Source of the DNA: Paenibacillus sp. PCH8
GTDB taxonomy: Bacteria; Bacillota; Bacilli; Paenibacillales; Paenibacillaceae
Direction of reading: 5' to 3'
NCBI RefSeq assembly: GCF_002968835.1
Contig: NZ_PKQK01000001.1
Location: 1,302,001-1,366,000 of the forward strand
Length of the DNA: 64,000 bases
The position numbers and the translations under genes were made by a program. Each line of letters begins with the position of its first letter. Within the stretch, counting starts at the first letter, position 1. The notes beneath the pieces were generated by a model. It saw only the letters and a program-made list of their open reading frames with translations. It ran no database searches and was not told where the DNA came from. Shown piece by piece: positions 6,613 through 16,315 of the stretch.

Positions 6613-8604
6613 ATGCCTAAATTTCTGAAGAAACGCTGGCACGGCTACTATACCGTATGGGCGTTCATACTGCTGCTGTTGCTCGTTATGTTCGTTACCA
6701 TCTATAACTGGACGCTTGGTTTGATTAGTCTGATACTGGCCTCGGCGCTGGGTATCGTCATGATTAAGGCGGAGCTGGCGTTCCGCCGTGAGCTTAACGA
6801 CTACATTAATGGCCTGTCCATTCGGATCAAACGAATGGAAGGAGAAGCGGTCAGCATGCTTCCATTTGGAATTGTGTTGTACAGCGAAGATCGTACGGTA
6901 GAGTGGCATAATCGCTTCGTTGCGGAGATGTTCCAGGAGAAGACCATGGTAGGCCATTCGCTACCCAGCTTGTTCCCCAAGCTTCCTCAGCCCAAAGAGA
7001 AGAAGGATGGAACCAGGGAACCTTCATCCAAGGAGTTTCATGATGAATTCCAACTGGATGATCGGTATTATGGAGTTATTCATAACCCGCAGGAGCGGTA
7101 TGTATATGTATACGAGATTACGGAGCTAGCCATTCTTCGTGATAAATATGAAAATGAACGCCTTGCATTGGGTATTCTCGTTCTGGATAATCTGGACGAG
7201 GCTGCCCAGAGCATGGACGACCAGCAACGTACAGCGCTGATTGCCCGTGTGACTAGCGAGATTACGTCATGGGCCAAGCGGTATGAAGTGTACCTGCGCC
7301 GCCTGTCTTCTGATCGTTATCTGTTGATGCTGAATCATAAGTCTTTGCAGGAACTGGAGCAGAGCCGGTTTGTCATTTTGGATGAAGTTCGGGAGATGAC
7401 CGCTGACCTCAAAGTGCCAATGACACTCAGTGTAGGACTGGCGTTCGGTTCGGATAGCATCAGCGAGATGGGAGAACTGGCGCAGTCCAGTCTGGATATG
7501 GCTCTTGGACGCGGCGGCGACCAAGCTGCCGTGAAGTCCGGACAACGTCTGTCTTTCTATGGCGGGAAGTCCAACGCAGTGGAGAAACGAACACGGGTCA
7601 GAGCCCGAGTCATTGCTCACGCGCTGCGTGATCTGATGCAGGAGAGCGACCGAGTGCTTATCATGGGGCACAAAGTTCCGGATATGGACGCGATTGGCGC
7701 ATCCATCGGGGTATGGAAAGCAGCAAGTCTGTACAATGTGGAAGCACGGATTGTTCTGGATGGTGTTAATCCATCGATTGAACGCTTAATGGAGCAGGTG
7801 AACAAGGACGAGAAGTTGTCCAAAGCATTTGTATCACCGGAACAGGCAACTCAGATGATGACCGAGCATACCTTGCTGGTTGTGGTGGATACGCATAAAG
7901 CATCCATGACAATGGAGCCCAAGCTGGTTCAGTCTGCTACCCGTGTCGTGGTAGTGGATCATCATCGTCGGGGCGAAGAGTTTATCAATGATGCGGTGTT
8001 GATCTATCTGGAGCCGTACGCATCCTCTGCTGCGGAACTGGTGACTGAGCTCTTGCAATATATCCATGACAAGGTGCAATTCACTCCGCTTGAAGCTACG
8101 GCTCTGCTTGCCGGGATTACGGTGGATACGAAGCATTTCGCATTGCATACCGGATCCAGAACGTTTGAAGCGGCAGGTTTCCTGCGTCGTAGTGGTGCGG
8201 ACACCATTATGATCCAACGGTTAATGAAAGAAGACCTGTCAGAATATATTGCTAAGGCAGAAATCATAAAGCATGCTAAAATGGTATACGGGAACATTGC
8301 GCTGGCGGTCACGGACCCTGGTAGCAAGATTCCACAGATGATGATCGCCCAGGTGGCGGACACATTGCTAAACATGACGGACGTAGTCGCTTCATTTGTT
8401 ATAAGCGAACGCCCGGATGGACTGATTGGCATCAGTGCGAGATCACTGGGGCGCATGAATGTTCAGGTGGTCATGGAACGGTTGGGCGGTGGCGGACATT
8501 TGACAAATGCTGCCGTGCAGCTTGAAGGAACGCTTGGAGAGGCAGAAAAACGGCTGACGAACGTACTGGCTGAAATCGAAAAGGAAGAGGGGCTGTTCGA
8601 ATGA
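6613..8604 (+). CDS. gdpP: Cyclic-di-AMP phosphodiesterase GdpP (YybT)
   Basis: GdpP hydrolyses the essential second messenger c-di-AMP to pApA at the membrane and so affects wall and osmotic homeostasis. The 663-residue length is typical. Two N-terminal helices (about 12-55) anchor a degenerate PAS domain (about 75-165) and a degenerate GGDEF domain (about 170-310, without an intact GGDEF string). The DHH domain follows: MGHKVPDMDAIGAS with H353, D357 and D359, and the namesake D449-H-H. The DHHA1 domain carries GGGGHLTNAA near the C terminus. All metal ligands seem intact, so the enzyme should be active. The rplI start overlaps the stop (ATGA). Confidence 0.95.
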   Translation: MPKFLKKRWHGYYTVWAFILLLLLVMFVTIYNWTLGLISLILASALGIVMIKAELAFRRELNDYINGLSIRIKRMEGEAVSMLPFGIVLYSEDRTVEWHNRFVAEMFQEKTMVGHSLPSLFPKLPQPKEKKDGTREPSSKEFHDEFQLDDRYYGVIHNPQERYVYVYEITELAILRDKYENERLALGILVLDNLDEAAQSMDDQQRTALIARVTSEITSWAKRYEVYLRRLSSDRYLLMLNHKSLQELEQSRFVILDEVREMTADLKVPMTLSVGLAFGSDSISEMGELAQSSLDMALGRGGDQAAVKSGQRLSFYGGKSNAVEKRTRVRARVIAHALRDLMQESDRVLIMGHKVPDMDAIGASIGVWKAASLYNVEARIVLDGVNPSIERLMEQVNKDEKLSKAFVSPEQATQMMTEHTLLVVVDTHKASMTMEPKLVQSATRVVVVDHHRRGEEFINDAVLIYLEPYASSAAELVTELLQYIHDKVQFTPLEATALLAGITVDTKHFALHTGSRTFEAAGFLRRSGADTIMIQRLMKEDLSEYIAKAEIIKHAKMVYGNIALAVTDPGSKIPQMMIAQVADTLLNMTDVVASFVISERPDGLIGISARSLGRMNVQVVMERLGGGGHLTNAAVQLEGTLGEAEKRLTNVLAEIEKEEGLFE

Positions 8605-9044
8605 AAGTCATTTTTATAAAAGATATGAAGGGTCAAGGTAAGAAAGGGCAAGTGAAGGAAGTATCTGAGGGATATGCACAGAATTTCCTTCTGCCACGTG
8701 GAATCGCACGTCTGGCAACGGACGGCAACATGAAGACACTGGACAACCAGAAGGCGGCTGAAGACAGACTCAAACAGGAAGAGAAAGCCGAAGCGGAAGC
8801 ACTTGCGAAGAAACTGGAAGCAGAAGTGACTGAACTGAAAGCAAAATCCGGTGAAGGCGGCCGTCTGTTCGGCGCAATTACTAGCAAACAGATCGCTGAA
8901 GCTTTGTCTAAAAAGGGTCTGAAAGTAGACAAACGCAAAATTGAGCTGGACGAGCCTATTCGTACACTCGGCGTAACGCAAGTAACTGTCAAGATTCACC
9001 CTGAAGTGAAGGCAACCTTGAAGGTACAGGTAACGGAAGAGTAA
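8601..9044 (+). CDS. rplI: 50S ribosomal protein L9
   Basis: This is a full-length 147-residue L9. The N-terminal RNA-binding domain begins MKVIFIKDMKGQGKKG and contains the family pattern GYAQNFLLPRGIA. A long charged connecting helix (about 45-75) is followed by the C-terminal domain with GRLFGAITSKQIAEAL. L9 bridges ribosomes and supports frame maintenance. The ATG overlaps the gdpP stop codon by ATGA, and dnaB starts two bases after its own stop, so the three genes are almost certainly cotranscribed. Confidence 0.97.
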   Translation: MKVIFIKDMKGQGKKGQVKEVSEGYAQNFLLPRGIARLATDGNMKTLDNQKAAEDRLKQEEKAEAEALAKKLEAEVTELKAKSGEGGRLFGAITSKQIAEALSKKGLKVDKRKIELDEPIRTLGVTQVTVKIHPEVKATLKVQVTEE

Positions 9045-9045
9045 G

Positions 9046-10407
9046 ATGGGCGGCGAAATGTCATTCGACCGGATTCCCCCGCAGAACCTGGAAGCCGAAC
9101 AGGCCGTGCTGGGTGCAATCCTGTTGCAGGGTGAGGCCCTGATTACAGCGATGGAACGGGTGCAAACCGAGGATTTCTATGATAAACCCCATCAATTAAT
9201 CTATGAAGCGATGATTCAGCTTGGCGAGGGAAATCAACCGATTGACCTCGTGACACTTACTTCTCTTCTGAAGGATAAAGGTGAGCTGGAGGACATTGGC
9301 GGCGTAAGTTATCTGTCTAAGCTGGCCCATGGTGTACCTACAGCCGCGAACGTAGACTATTACGCTCAGATTATCGAAGAGAAATCGATGCTGCGTCGCC
9401 TGATTCGTACGGCAACACAGATCGTGAGCGAAGGATATACAAGCGGCGAAGATGTTGCAGGGATGCTGGGAGAAGCTGAACGTCGCATTCTGGAGATCTC
9501 CAACCGTCGCTCCAGTAGTGGTTTTATAGCCATCCAGGACGTACTGATGGAAGTATTCGACCGTGTGGAAACACTTCATCAGAATAAGGGAACCACAACG
9601 GGGATTCCGTCTGGCTTTATCGATCTGGACAAGATGACTGCCGGGTTCCAACGTAGCGACTTGATTATCGTCGCGGCTCGTCCTTCTGTAGGTAAGACGG
9701 CCTTCGCCTTGAACATCGCTCAGAACGTCGCTATTCGTGCGCAGGAGACGGTTGCCATCTTCAGTCTGGAGATGTCAGCTGCCCAACTGGTGCAACGTAT
9801 GATCTGTGCAGAAGCTAACCTGGATGCCAGTGTGATGCGTATGGGTGATTTCAAGGGTGATGAAGACTGGCAGAAGCTGACGATGGGCATTGCTGCCTTG
9901 TCAGAAGCCAACATCTATATTGATGATACGCCGGGGATTACGGTAGCTGATATTCGTGCCAAATGCCGTCGTCTCAAGAAAGAGAAAGGCCTTGGCATGA
10001 TCCTGATCGATTACCTTCAACTGATTAGTGGACGTGGTAAAGCTGGGGAGAACCGTCAACAAGAGGTATCCGAGATTTCACGTACCCTGAAACAGATTGG
10101 CCGGGAACTGGAAGTTCCGGTTATTGCCTTGTCCCAGCTGAGCCGGGGTGTAGAGCAACGTCAGGACAAACGTCCGATGATGAGTGACTTGCGGGAATCA
10201 GGTTCGATCGAGCAAGATGCTGACATCGTAGCGTTCCTGTACCGGGATGACTACTATAACCAGGATACCGAGAAGAAGAATATTATCGAGATTATTATCG
10301 CCAAGCAGCGTAATGGTCCGGTAGGTACGGTGGAGCTGGTCTTTCTGAAAAACTTTAATAAATTCGTCAATTACGAGAGGGCGCACAATGACGCCTTTGC
10401 GATGTAG
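9046..10407 (+). CDS. dnaB: Replicative DNA helicase DnaB (Bacillus DnaC)
   Basis: The hexameric 5'-3' helicase unwinds DNA at the replication fork. The N-terminal domain opens with PPQNLEAEQAVLGAILL; the RecA-like motor carries the Walker A string ARPSVGKTA (about 209-217), Walker B MILIDYLQLI, and the DnaB motif SLEMS. At 453 residues, length is normal and no intein interrupts it. ATG 9046 (MGGEMSF) and ATG 9058 (MSF) are both possible starts; neither has a strong Shine-Dalgarno sequence, which suggests coupling to rplI translation. Confidence 0.96.
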   Translation: MGGEMSFDRIPPQNLEAEQAVLGAILLQGEALITAMERVQTEDFYDKPHQLIYEAMIQLGEGNQPIDLVTLTSLLKDKGELEDIGGVSYLSKLAHGVPTAANVDYYAQIIEEKSMLRRLIRTATQIVSEGYTSGEDVAGMLGEAERRILEISNRRSSSGFIAIQDVLMEVFDRVETLHQNKGTTTGIPSGFIDLDKMTAGFQRSDLIIVAARPSVGKTAFALNIAQNVAIRAQETVAIFSLEMSAAQLVQRMICAEANLDASVMRMGDFKGDEDWQKLTMGIAALSEANIYIDDTPGITVADIRAKCRRLKKEKGLGMILIDYLQLISGRGKAGENRQQEVSEISRTLKQIGRELEVPVIALSQLSRGVEQRQDKRPMMSDLRESGSIEQDADIVAFLYRDDYYNQDTEKKNIIEIIIAKQRNGPVGTVELVFLKNFNKFVNYERAHNDAFAM

Positions 10408-10540
10408 CGGACAGGCGCTATGCGCTCCGATCAGGGGAGTAATATTGTCTGTCCCGAAGATATCTATGATTAGAGTATATGAACTCAAGCAAGGGTTATA
10501 AATACCCTATATAGATTCGCTATGAAATAGGATTTCATGA

Positions 10541-10587
10541 ACCGGTGATCGCAGTCAAGCAAGCTTAGACTGAAGTCTCCGGTTTTT
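10541..10587 (+). terminator. Terminator of the rplI-dnaB operon
   Basis: An ACCGG/CCGGT outer stem with an inner CAGTC/GACTG stem is followed by TTTTTT. Confidence 0.75.
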
Positions 10588-10606
10588 TGTGTCGATATAT
10601 TGGCTT

Positions 10607-10683
10607 AATTCCGAACATTATAGTTGTACTATATCTAATTGTTCGCCATTTGATTTGACTTTGAAAATGGGGACTGGTACACT
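10607..10683 (+). promoter_or_regulatory. PurR operator (two PurBoxes) and purA promoter
   Basis: AATTCCGAACATT (10607-10619) fits the PurBox consensus AWWWCCGAACWWT exactly. ATTGTTCGCCATT (10638-10650) is a weaker second box in the opposite orientation, 18 bases away, close to the 16-17-base spacing known for Bacillus PurR operators. TTGACT (10655-10660), 17 bases and TACACT (10678-10683) form the promoter just downstream. PurR should repress purA here unless PRPP is high. Confidence 0.75.
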
Positions 10684-10689
10684 AATACT

Positions 10690-12143
<1,454 letters not shown>

Positions 12144-12212
12144 TTGAACCGATAAAGAGAGATTGTTTCTTGAATTATAAATGATGTTAGTCTGCCGATC
12201 TCAGGCAGGTTA

Positions 12213-12256
12213 AGCCTCCAATTGTTGCTTTTATAGCGATGACTGGAGGTTTTTTG
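12213..12256 (+). terminator. purA terminator
   Basis: CCTCCA and TGGAGG are followed by six T residues. Confidence 0.8.
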
Positions 12257-12367
12257 TATACTTTTCGGATATAATCCCGAGATTTCCGTCAATACTGGTT
12301 AACAGTAGAGTCCAGACCCCGACATGCACATGCTAGACGGGTGGGATAATCGGAGGGAGAAACGGAC

Positions 12368-13126
12368 ATGAAGTTGCTTGTGTGGTTTGTCAAAATCGTG
12401 CTAACCGTATTGTTGGTCAGTTCACTGACCCTGCTTACGACCGGATTAATTGTACAATCTTATGCGAAATCCCTGCTCGCGAGTTTCAATATTCAATGGG
12501 AAGGTCAACCGATGGGACTCACTGCCATGTTCCAGGGTGCGCTCGGTGGCAAAGCCAGTGAGGGAGACCAACCGGGAAATGGCACGAAGGATCAGCCGAC
12601 CGGAGCGGAGAAGGAACAGGTTCCGGAAGATGCCATATCGGTTATGGGGAACGGGTCAGAGCGTGGTAAATCTGGCGTAGACGTAGGCAACGGTACGTCC
12701 CAGAGCAACAGCCCGACCACTGAGAGCGAGGGAGCGGGTTCGGGAACAGATTTGGACGGAGGCTCAAGTTCAGGTACCGATTCAGGAAAAGCGGAAGGTA
12801 GCGGTTCAGCAGCTTCAGGAAACGGAAACGGAAACGGAAACGGAAACGGAGCAACCAATAGTGGTAATGCTTCCACAGGTAATGATGCCATCGTAGTATC
12901 GCCGGATGATATCACAGGTGCGAAGGATAAACTGCCAGTGGAGGAGAAGGAAAAGATTTTCAGCCTGCTCATGAACAAGCTGCCGCAGAAGGAAATGCAG
13001 CAGATCTCGGGTGCGATGGAAGGTGGTTTGACGGAACAGGAACTGCGTGACATTGAACAGGTGATCTCGAAGTATCTGACCAGTGAAGAATACGATAATC
13101 TCATGGAGGTTCTGAAAGTGGAGTGA
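12368..13126 (+). CDS. Unknown membrane-anchored protein with low-complexity linker
   Basis: The family was not recognised. The 252-residue product has one N-terminal transmembrane helix (about 4-30), a long linker (about 55-175) of Gly, Ser, Asn and Thr with five consecutive GN pairs encoded by a GGAAAC hexanucleotide repeat (about 12818-12850), and a C-terminal helical acidic domain (about 178-252; EEKEKIFSLLMNKLPQKEM). GGAGGGAG lies ten bases before the ATG. A TATAAT (12270-12275) upstream could serve as -10 box. Its place between purA and the wal locus suggests an envelope role, but this is only context. The C-terminal domain should face out if the helix is a signal anchor with basic residues inside. 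Confidence 0.7.
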   Translation: MKLLVWFVKIVLTVLLVSSLTLLTTGLIVQSYAKSLLASFNIQWEGQPMGLTAMFQGALGGKASEGDQPGNGTKDQPTGAEKEQVPEDAISVMGNGSERGKSGVDVGNGTSQSNSPTTESEGAGSGTDLDGGSSSGTDSGKAEGSGSAASGNGNGNGNGNGATNSGNASTGNDAIVVSPDDITGAKDKLPVEEKEKIFSLLMNKLPQKEMQQISGAMEGGLTEQELRDIEQVISKYLTSEEYDNLMEVLKVE

Positions 13127-13174
13127 TATATAGATGATCCTGTGGCAGTCATAGAATAAAGGCAATCGTTAACG

Positions 13175-13220
13175 GAAATCTTCATCAGAGTTAATCTGGT
13201 GAGGATTTTCTTTTGTGTTT
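13175..13220 (+). terminator. Intrinsic terminator
   Basis: GAAATCTTCATCAG and CTGGTGAGGATTTTC pair with some G-T wobbles around AGTTAAT and run into TTTTGTGTTTTT. Confidence 0.75.
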
Positions 13221-13402
13221 TTACGAAAATAAAAGCAGGTTTAAGTGGGTCTTAGAACCTAGTCTTAAATAGGGATTGAAAGTACATAATACAGCGGAAG
13301 TTGAGGCATACTGGGGGAAGGAATAAGTCTGTTAACTTATGGATGTTTCAGAGAAACCAGGAGTGGCGCGGCTTTGCTTGTGACGTATAAAGTTGAAATG
13401 AG

Positions 13403-13419
13403 TGTAAAATCTGTGTTAA
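13403..13419 (+). promoter_or_regulatory. Exact WalR binding box upstream of the M23 peptidase
   Basis: TGTAAA, ATCTG, TGTTAA fits the WalR (YycF) consensus TGTWAH-N5-TGTWAH at every position. It lies about 165 bases before the start codon of a wall peptidase, which is the typical target class for WalR, and about 2 kb before walR itself. TTGAAA (13393-13398) and TATACG (13422-13427) are candidate promoter parts, but their spacing (23) is not ideal. Confidence 0.65.
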
Positions 13420-13585
13420 AGTATACGGGTGTGATAAAAGGTTAAGATTTTGACACTTTTAAGAGCGCAGCTAAAGTCCTGATTTGCGGACACCCAAAAC
13501 AAAAGTATTCAACGAGCATGGGACAACACGATGGGTGATGTCCTGACAGAAATGCGAACTGAGAAGTGCTGAAAAGGAGAGAATC

Positions 13586-15118
13586 ATGAAAGGTTTCAGA
13601 GGCATACGCCAACCGGGCAAAGACCGGGTACACGAACAATCCGGAGAACACCGGACGGCCGAAGACAAAAACAACATGAGCATGTCCAACTTCAGTCTAA
13701 ATAAGAAGCGCGTTCTGGCCTCGCGCAAATGGATCATTACAGTAGCATGCGGTGTGTTCATCGCAGCATCGGCTGGATTCGCGGGCAATCAATATGTTAC
13801 CGCCAACACGGTCCCGTATTATAAGGTACTGGTTAAAGGTAGCGAGATTGGTACCATTGCAGATGAAGCGCTATTACAGCAATTGTTTACAGACAAAACC
13901 GAGGAATATCAACATAAATATCCGGATGCGGAAATGGTGCTGAACACGGATGGCATCACGACCGAAACGGTAAAAGCGTACAAACCTGAAGTGAACAGTG
14001 ATGAAACGCTGGATAAACTGAGCCATATGCTGACGGCTTATGCCAAAGGTGTGGAACTCAAGGTAGACGGTGAAGTTATTGGCATTGTAAAGGATCAGGC
14101 AACCGCAAACGCGATTCTGGAACAAGTTCAAAACCAATACATATCGGCGTCGGCTGTGCGAAGTTCGCTGAAGACGAAGTCGGTATCGGCTAACTCCTCG
14201 AAGAAAGACGAGGGACCGAGCACAACACTGAAGTCGGTAGGTATCAAGGAAGATGTGGCGACGGATGTAGTGAAGGCTGATCCGAACAAAATATGGGATG
14301 TGTCCGAGGCGGTTAAAGCTTTAACCGTTGGTAAAGACGCGCCTGTAACTTATGTTGTTCGTGAAGGAGATACGATCTCTTCGATCGCTTCCAAGTATGA
14401 AATTACACAAATCGAGATTCGCAAACATAACCCAGGTATTAAGGAAACGTCTCTGCAAATTGGAGACGAACTGACCCTGACTGTGCCCAAACCAGCCGTT
14501 ACCGTTAAATCGGTTGAGCAGGTTATGGAGCAGATTGAGATTAAACCGCAAGTGGAAGTACGCAAAAGTGCTGAACTGAAAGCAGGCACAACCAAAGTCG
14601 TGCGTCCAGGACAAAGCGGATTGAAAAGTATGCAGTACCGTATTACGAAGGAAAACGGTGAAGTTGTTCAGGAAGAGTGGCTTGGTCAGGAAGTGATCAA
14701 GGTAGCCGTAACCGAAGTGGTTCTCAGCGGAACGAAAGTCGTTGGTGAAGGTACAGGTGAATTTGCTTGGCCCGTATCGAATGCATCCATGAGCAGCAGC
14801 TATGGACAGCGTTGGGGTCGTCAGCATAAAGGGGTCGATCTGGTAGGTAATCGGGATGTGAAATCAGCCGATGAAGGCGTGGTTACTTTTGCAGGACAGA
14901 AGAGTGGCTATGGGAATGTCATCATTATTAACCATCGTAATGGATATGAAACATTGTATGGACATCTGGACAGTATCGGTGTAAAGGTTGGACAAGTGGT
15001 TGAAAAAGGGGAGAGCATCGGCGTTATGGGTAACACGGGGCGCTCGACCGGGACACATCTGCACTTCGAAATCCTGAAGAACGGTACAGCGGAGAATCCG
15101 ATGACGTATCTGAACTAA
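13586..15118 (+). CDS. Membrane-anchored M23 peptidoglycan endopeptidase with LysM and G5 domains
   Basis: The protein is 510 residues. A basic N-terminal tail of about 45 residues precedes a transmembrane helix (about 48-68). An alpha/beta region follows, then LysM (about 252-297, VTYVVREGDTISSIASKYEI), G5 (about 305-385) and a C-terminal M23 domain (about 390-505). The zinc ligands are visible as H414-x3-D418 in HKGVDL and H493 in HLHFE, with H491. M23 enzymes cut peptide cross-bridges of peptidoglycan; LysM binds the glycan. The first ATG 13586 is preceded by AAGGAGA. Position just before walRK and an exact WalR box suggest that it belongs to the WalR regulon. Similar genes are found next to walR in Paenibacillus. 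Confidence 0.9.
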   Translation: MKGFRGIRQPGKDRVHEQSGEHRTAEDKNNMSMSNFSLNKKRVLASRKWIITVACGVFIAASAGFAGNQYVTANTVPYYKVLVKGSEIGTIADEALLQQLFTDKTEEYQHKYPDAEMVLNTDGITTETVKAYKPEVNSDETLDKLSHMLTAYAKGVELKVDGEVIGIVKDQATANAILEQVQNQYISASAVRSSLKTKSVSANSSKKDEGPSTTLKSVGIKEDVATDVVKADPNKIWDVSEAVKALTVGKDAPVTYVVREGDTISSIASKYEITQIEIRKHNPGIKETSLQIGDELTLTVPKPAVTVKSVEQVMEQIEIKPQVEVRKSAELKAGTTKVVRPGQSGLKSMQYRITKENGEVVQEEWLGQEVIKVAVTEVVLSGTKVVGEGTGEFAWPVSNASMSSSYGQRWGRQHKGVDLVGNRDVKSADEGVVTFAGQKSGYGNVIIINHRNGYETLYGHLDSIGVKVGQVVEKGESIGVMGNTGRSTGTHLHFEILKNGTAENPMTYLN

Positions 15119-15140
15119 TATAGAGCTTGAATGAGAACAA

Positions 15141-15168
15141 GGTTGGCTGAGAAGCTGGCCTTTTTTTT
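15141..15168 (+). terminator. Terminator after the M23 peptidase
   Basis: GGTTGGC and GCTGGCC around TGAGAA, then eight T residues. Confidence 0.85.
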
Positions 15169-15266
15169 GCTGCTGAAAAATATCTTCAATGAAAGACCTC
15201 CAAGCCCCAGATCGGGATGTGACGGTGCTTCAGGTATGTTAAACTATAAACTATACACAACAAGGC

Positions 15267-15494
15267 ATATAAGTTGAACTAATCATTTACACGATAACGG
15301 AGAGGACAGAAAAAACCTGAAAAAGCGAAGCTTTCGCCTAAAAGCTTTCTGAAAGAAAGCTGCATCGGAAGCATACGCTATCCCCGGATTTTCCCTTGAG
15401 AAAAGGGAATCGAAAAAATCTGGGGGTAACAGTGATTGGAAGGTTGTTCTGTCATCGTAGTGTGAGTGTAAATAATCGTTAGTTCAACTTATAT
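15267..15494. repeat. 228-bp MITE-like element with terminal inverted repeats, family A copy 1
   Basis: The ends are a perfect 16-bp inverted repeat: ATATAAGTTGAACTAA (15267-15282) and its complement (15479-15494). With a three-base indel the match extends to TTTACAC (15286-15292) and GTGTAAA (15466-15472). The core is full of hairpins: GCGAA/TTCGC, AGCTTTC/GAAAGCT and a long stem from about 15381 to 15425 (CCCCGGATTTT with AAAAAATCTGGGG). No coding frame or target duplication was seen. A diverged copy lies at 21949-22134 before htrA. It fills most of the gap before walR. Confidence 0.75.
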
Positions 15495-15593
15495 AGAGAA
15501 ACCAATCAACCAGGCTTTGGTATAAGCTGAACATAGAAGAGAGATATAAGCCGCTAGCGCGGATCAAGCAGGATATAGGGGTGAATTCAGCCG

Positions 15594-16315
15594 ATGCAGG
15601 GAAAGATTTTGGTGGTGGACGATGAACAACCCATCGCGGACATTTTGAAGTTTAATTTGGAAAAAGAGGGATACGAAGTCATCTGTGCATTTGATGGCAT
15701 TCGTGCAGTTGAACTGGCGTTATCCGAGAAACCGGATCTGATGCTGCTGGATCTGATGCTCCCGGGCAAGGACGGTATGGATGTATGTCGCGAGGTGCGT
15801 GCTCATCTGGAGATGCCGATCATTATGCTCACAGCTAAGGATGGCGAGATTGACAAGGTGCTCGGACTGGAGCTGGGTGCGGATGACTATGTAACGAAGC
15901 CATTCAGTACGCGTGAGCTACTCGCAAGGGTGAAGGCACAGATGCGCAGACGGCAGAAGCCTGCTAATACGGCAGAGGCGCCAGAAGATGAGGAAAGACA
16001 GGTCATGAGGCTGTTCGATCTGGCATTTGACATGGACATGTACACGGCTTACAAAGGCGGGGAGCCACTGGACCTGACCCACCGCGAATACGAACTTCTC
16101 TATTACATGGCGAAACATTCCGGTAAAGTCATGACACGGGAACATCTGCTACAAGCGGTATGGGGTATGAGTATTTCGGTGATGTACGTACGGTGGATGT
16201 AACCATTCGCCGACTGCGTGAGAAGATTGAGGAGAACCCGAGCAAACCGGAAACGATTCTGACTCGCCGCGGGCTGGGTTATCTTGTGCGTAGTGCCAAA
16301 AGCGTGAGCATATAA
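15594..16315 (+). pseudogene. walR: walR response regulator with a single-base frameshift
   Basis: WalR (YycF) is the essential OmpR-type regulator of wall hydrolases. The receiver domain (1-120) is intact, with the phosphoacceptor D53 in [11 protein letters not shown] and K102 in TKPFS. The DNA-binding domain reads normally to QAVWG, then the frame is lost: TGGGGTATGAG (16161-16171) lacks one T relative to the expected TGG GGT TAT GAG. The annotated frame ends at 16202 after 202 residues, while the other frame continues [17 protein letters not shown] to TAA 16313-16315, overlapping the walK ATG. Adding one base gives 240 residues, the normal length. Because WalR is essential, a sequencing or assembly error is the likelier explanation. 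GGGGTGA precedes the ATG. Confidence 0.9.

Noticed and set aside
12592..13185. Long minus-strand frames opposite the low-complexity gene
   Set aside because: They mirror the GGAAAC repeat (FPFPFP-type protein), lack ribosome binding sites and overlap a well-supported gene.
15267..15494. Insertion sequence
   Set aside because: The inverted repeats would fit a mobile element, but there is no transposase frame and no target-site duplication, so it is called a MITE-like repeat only.
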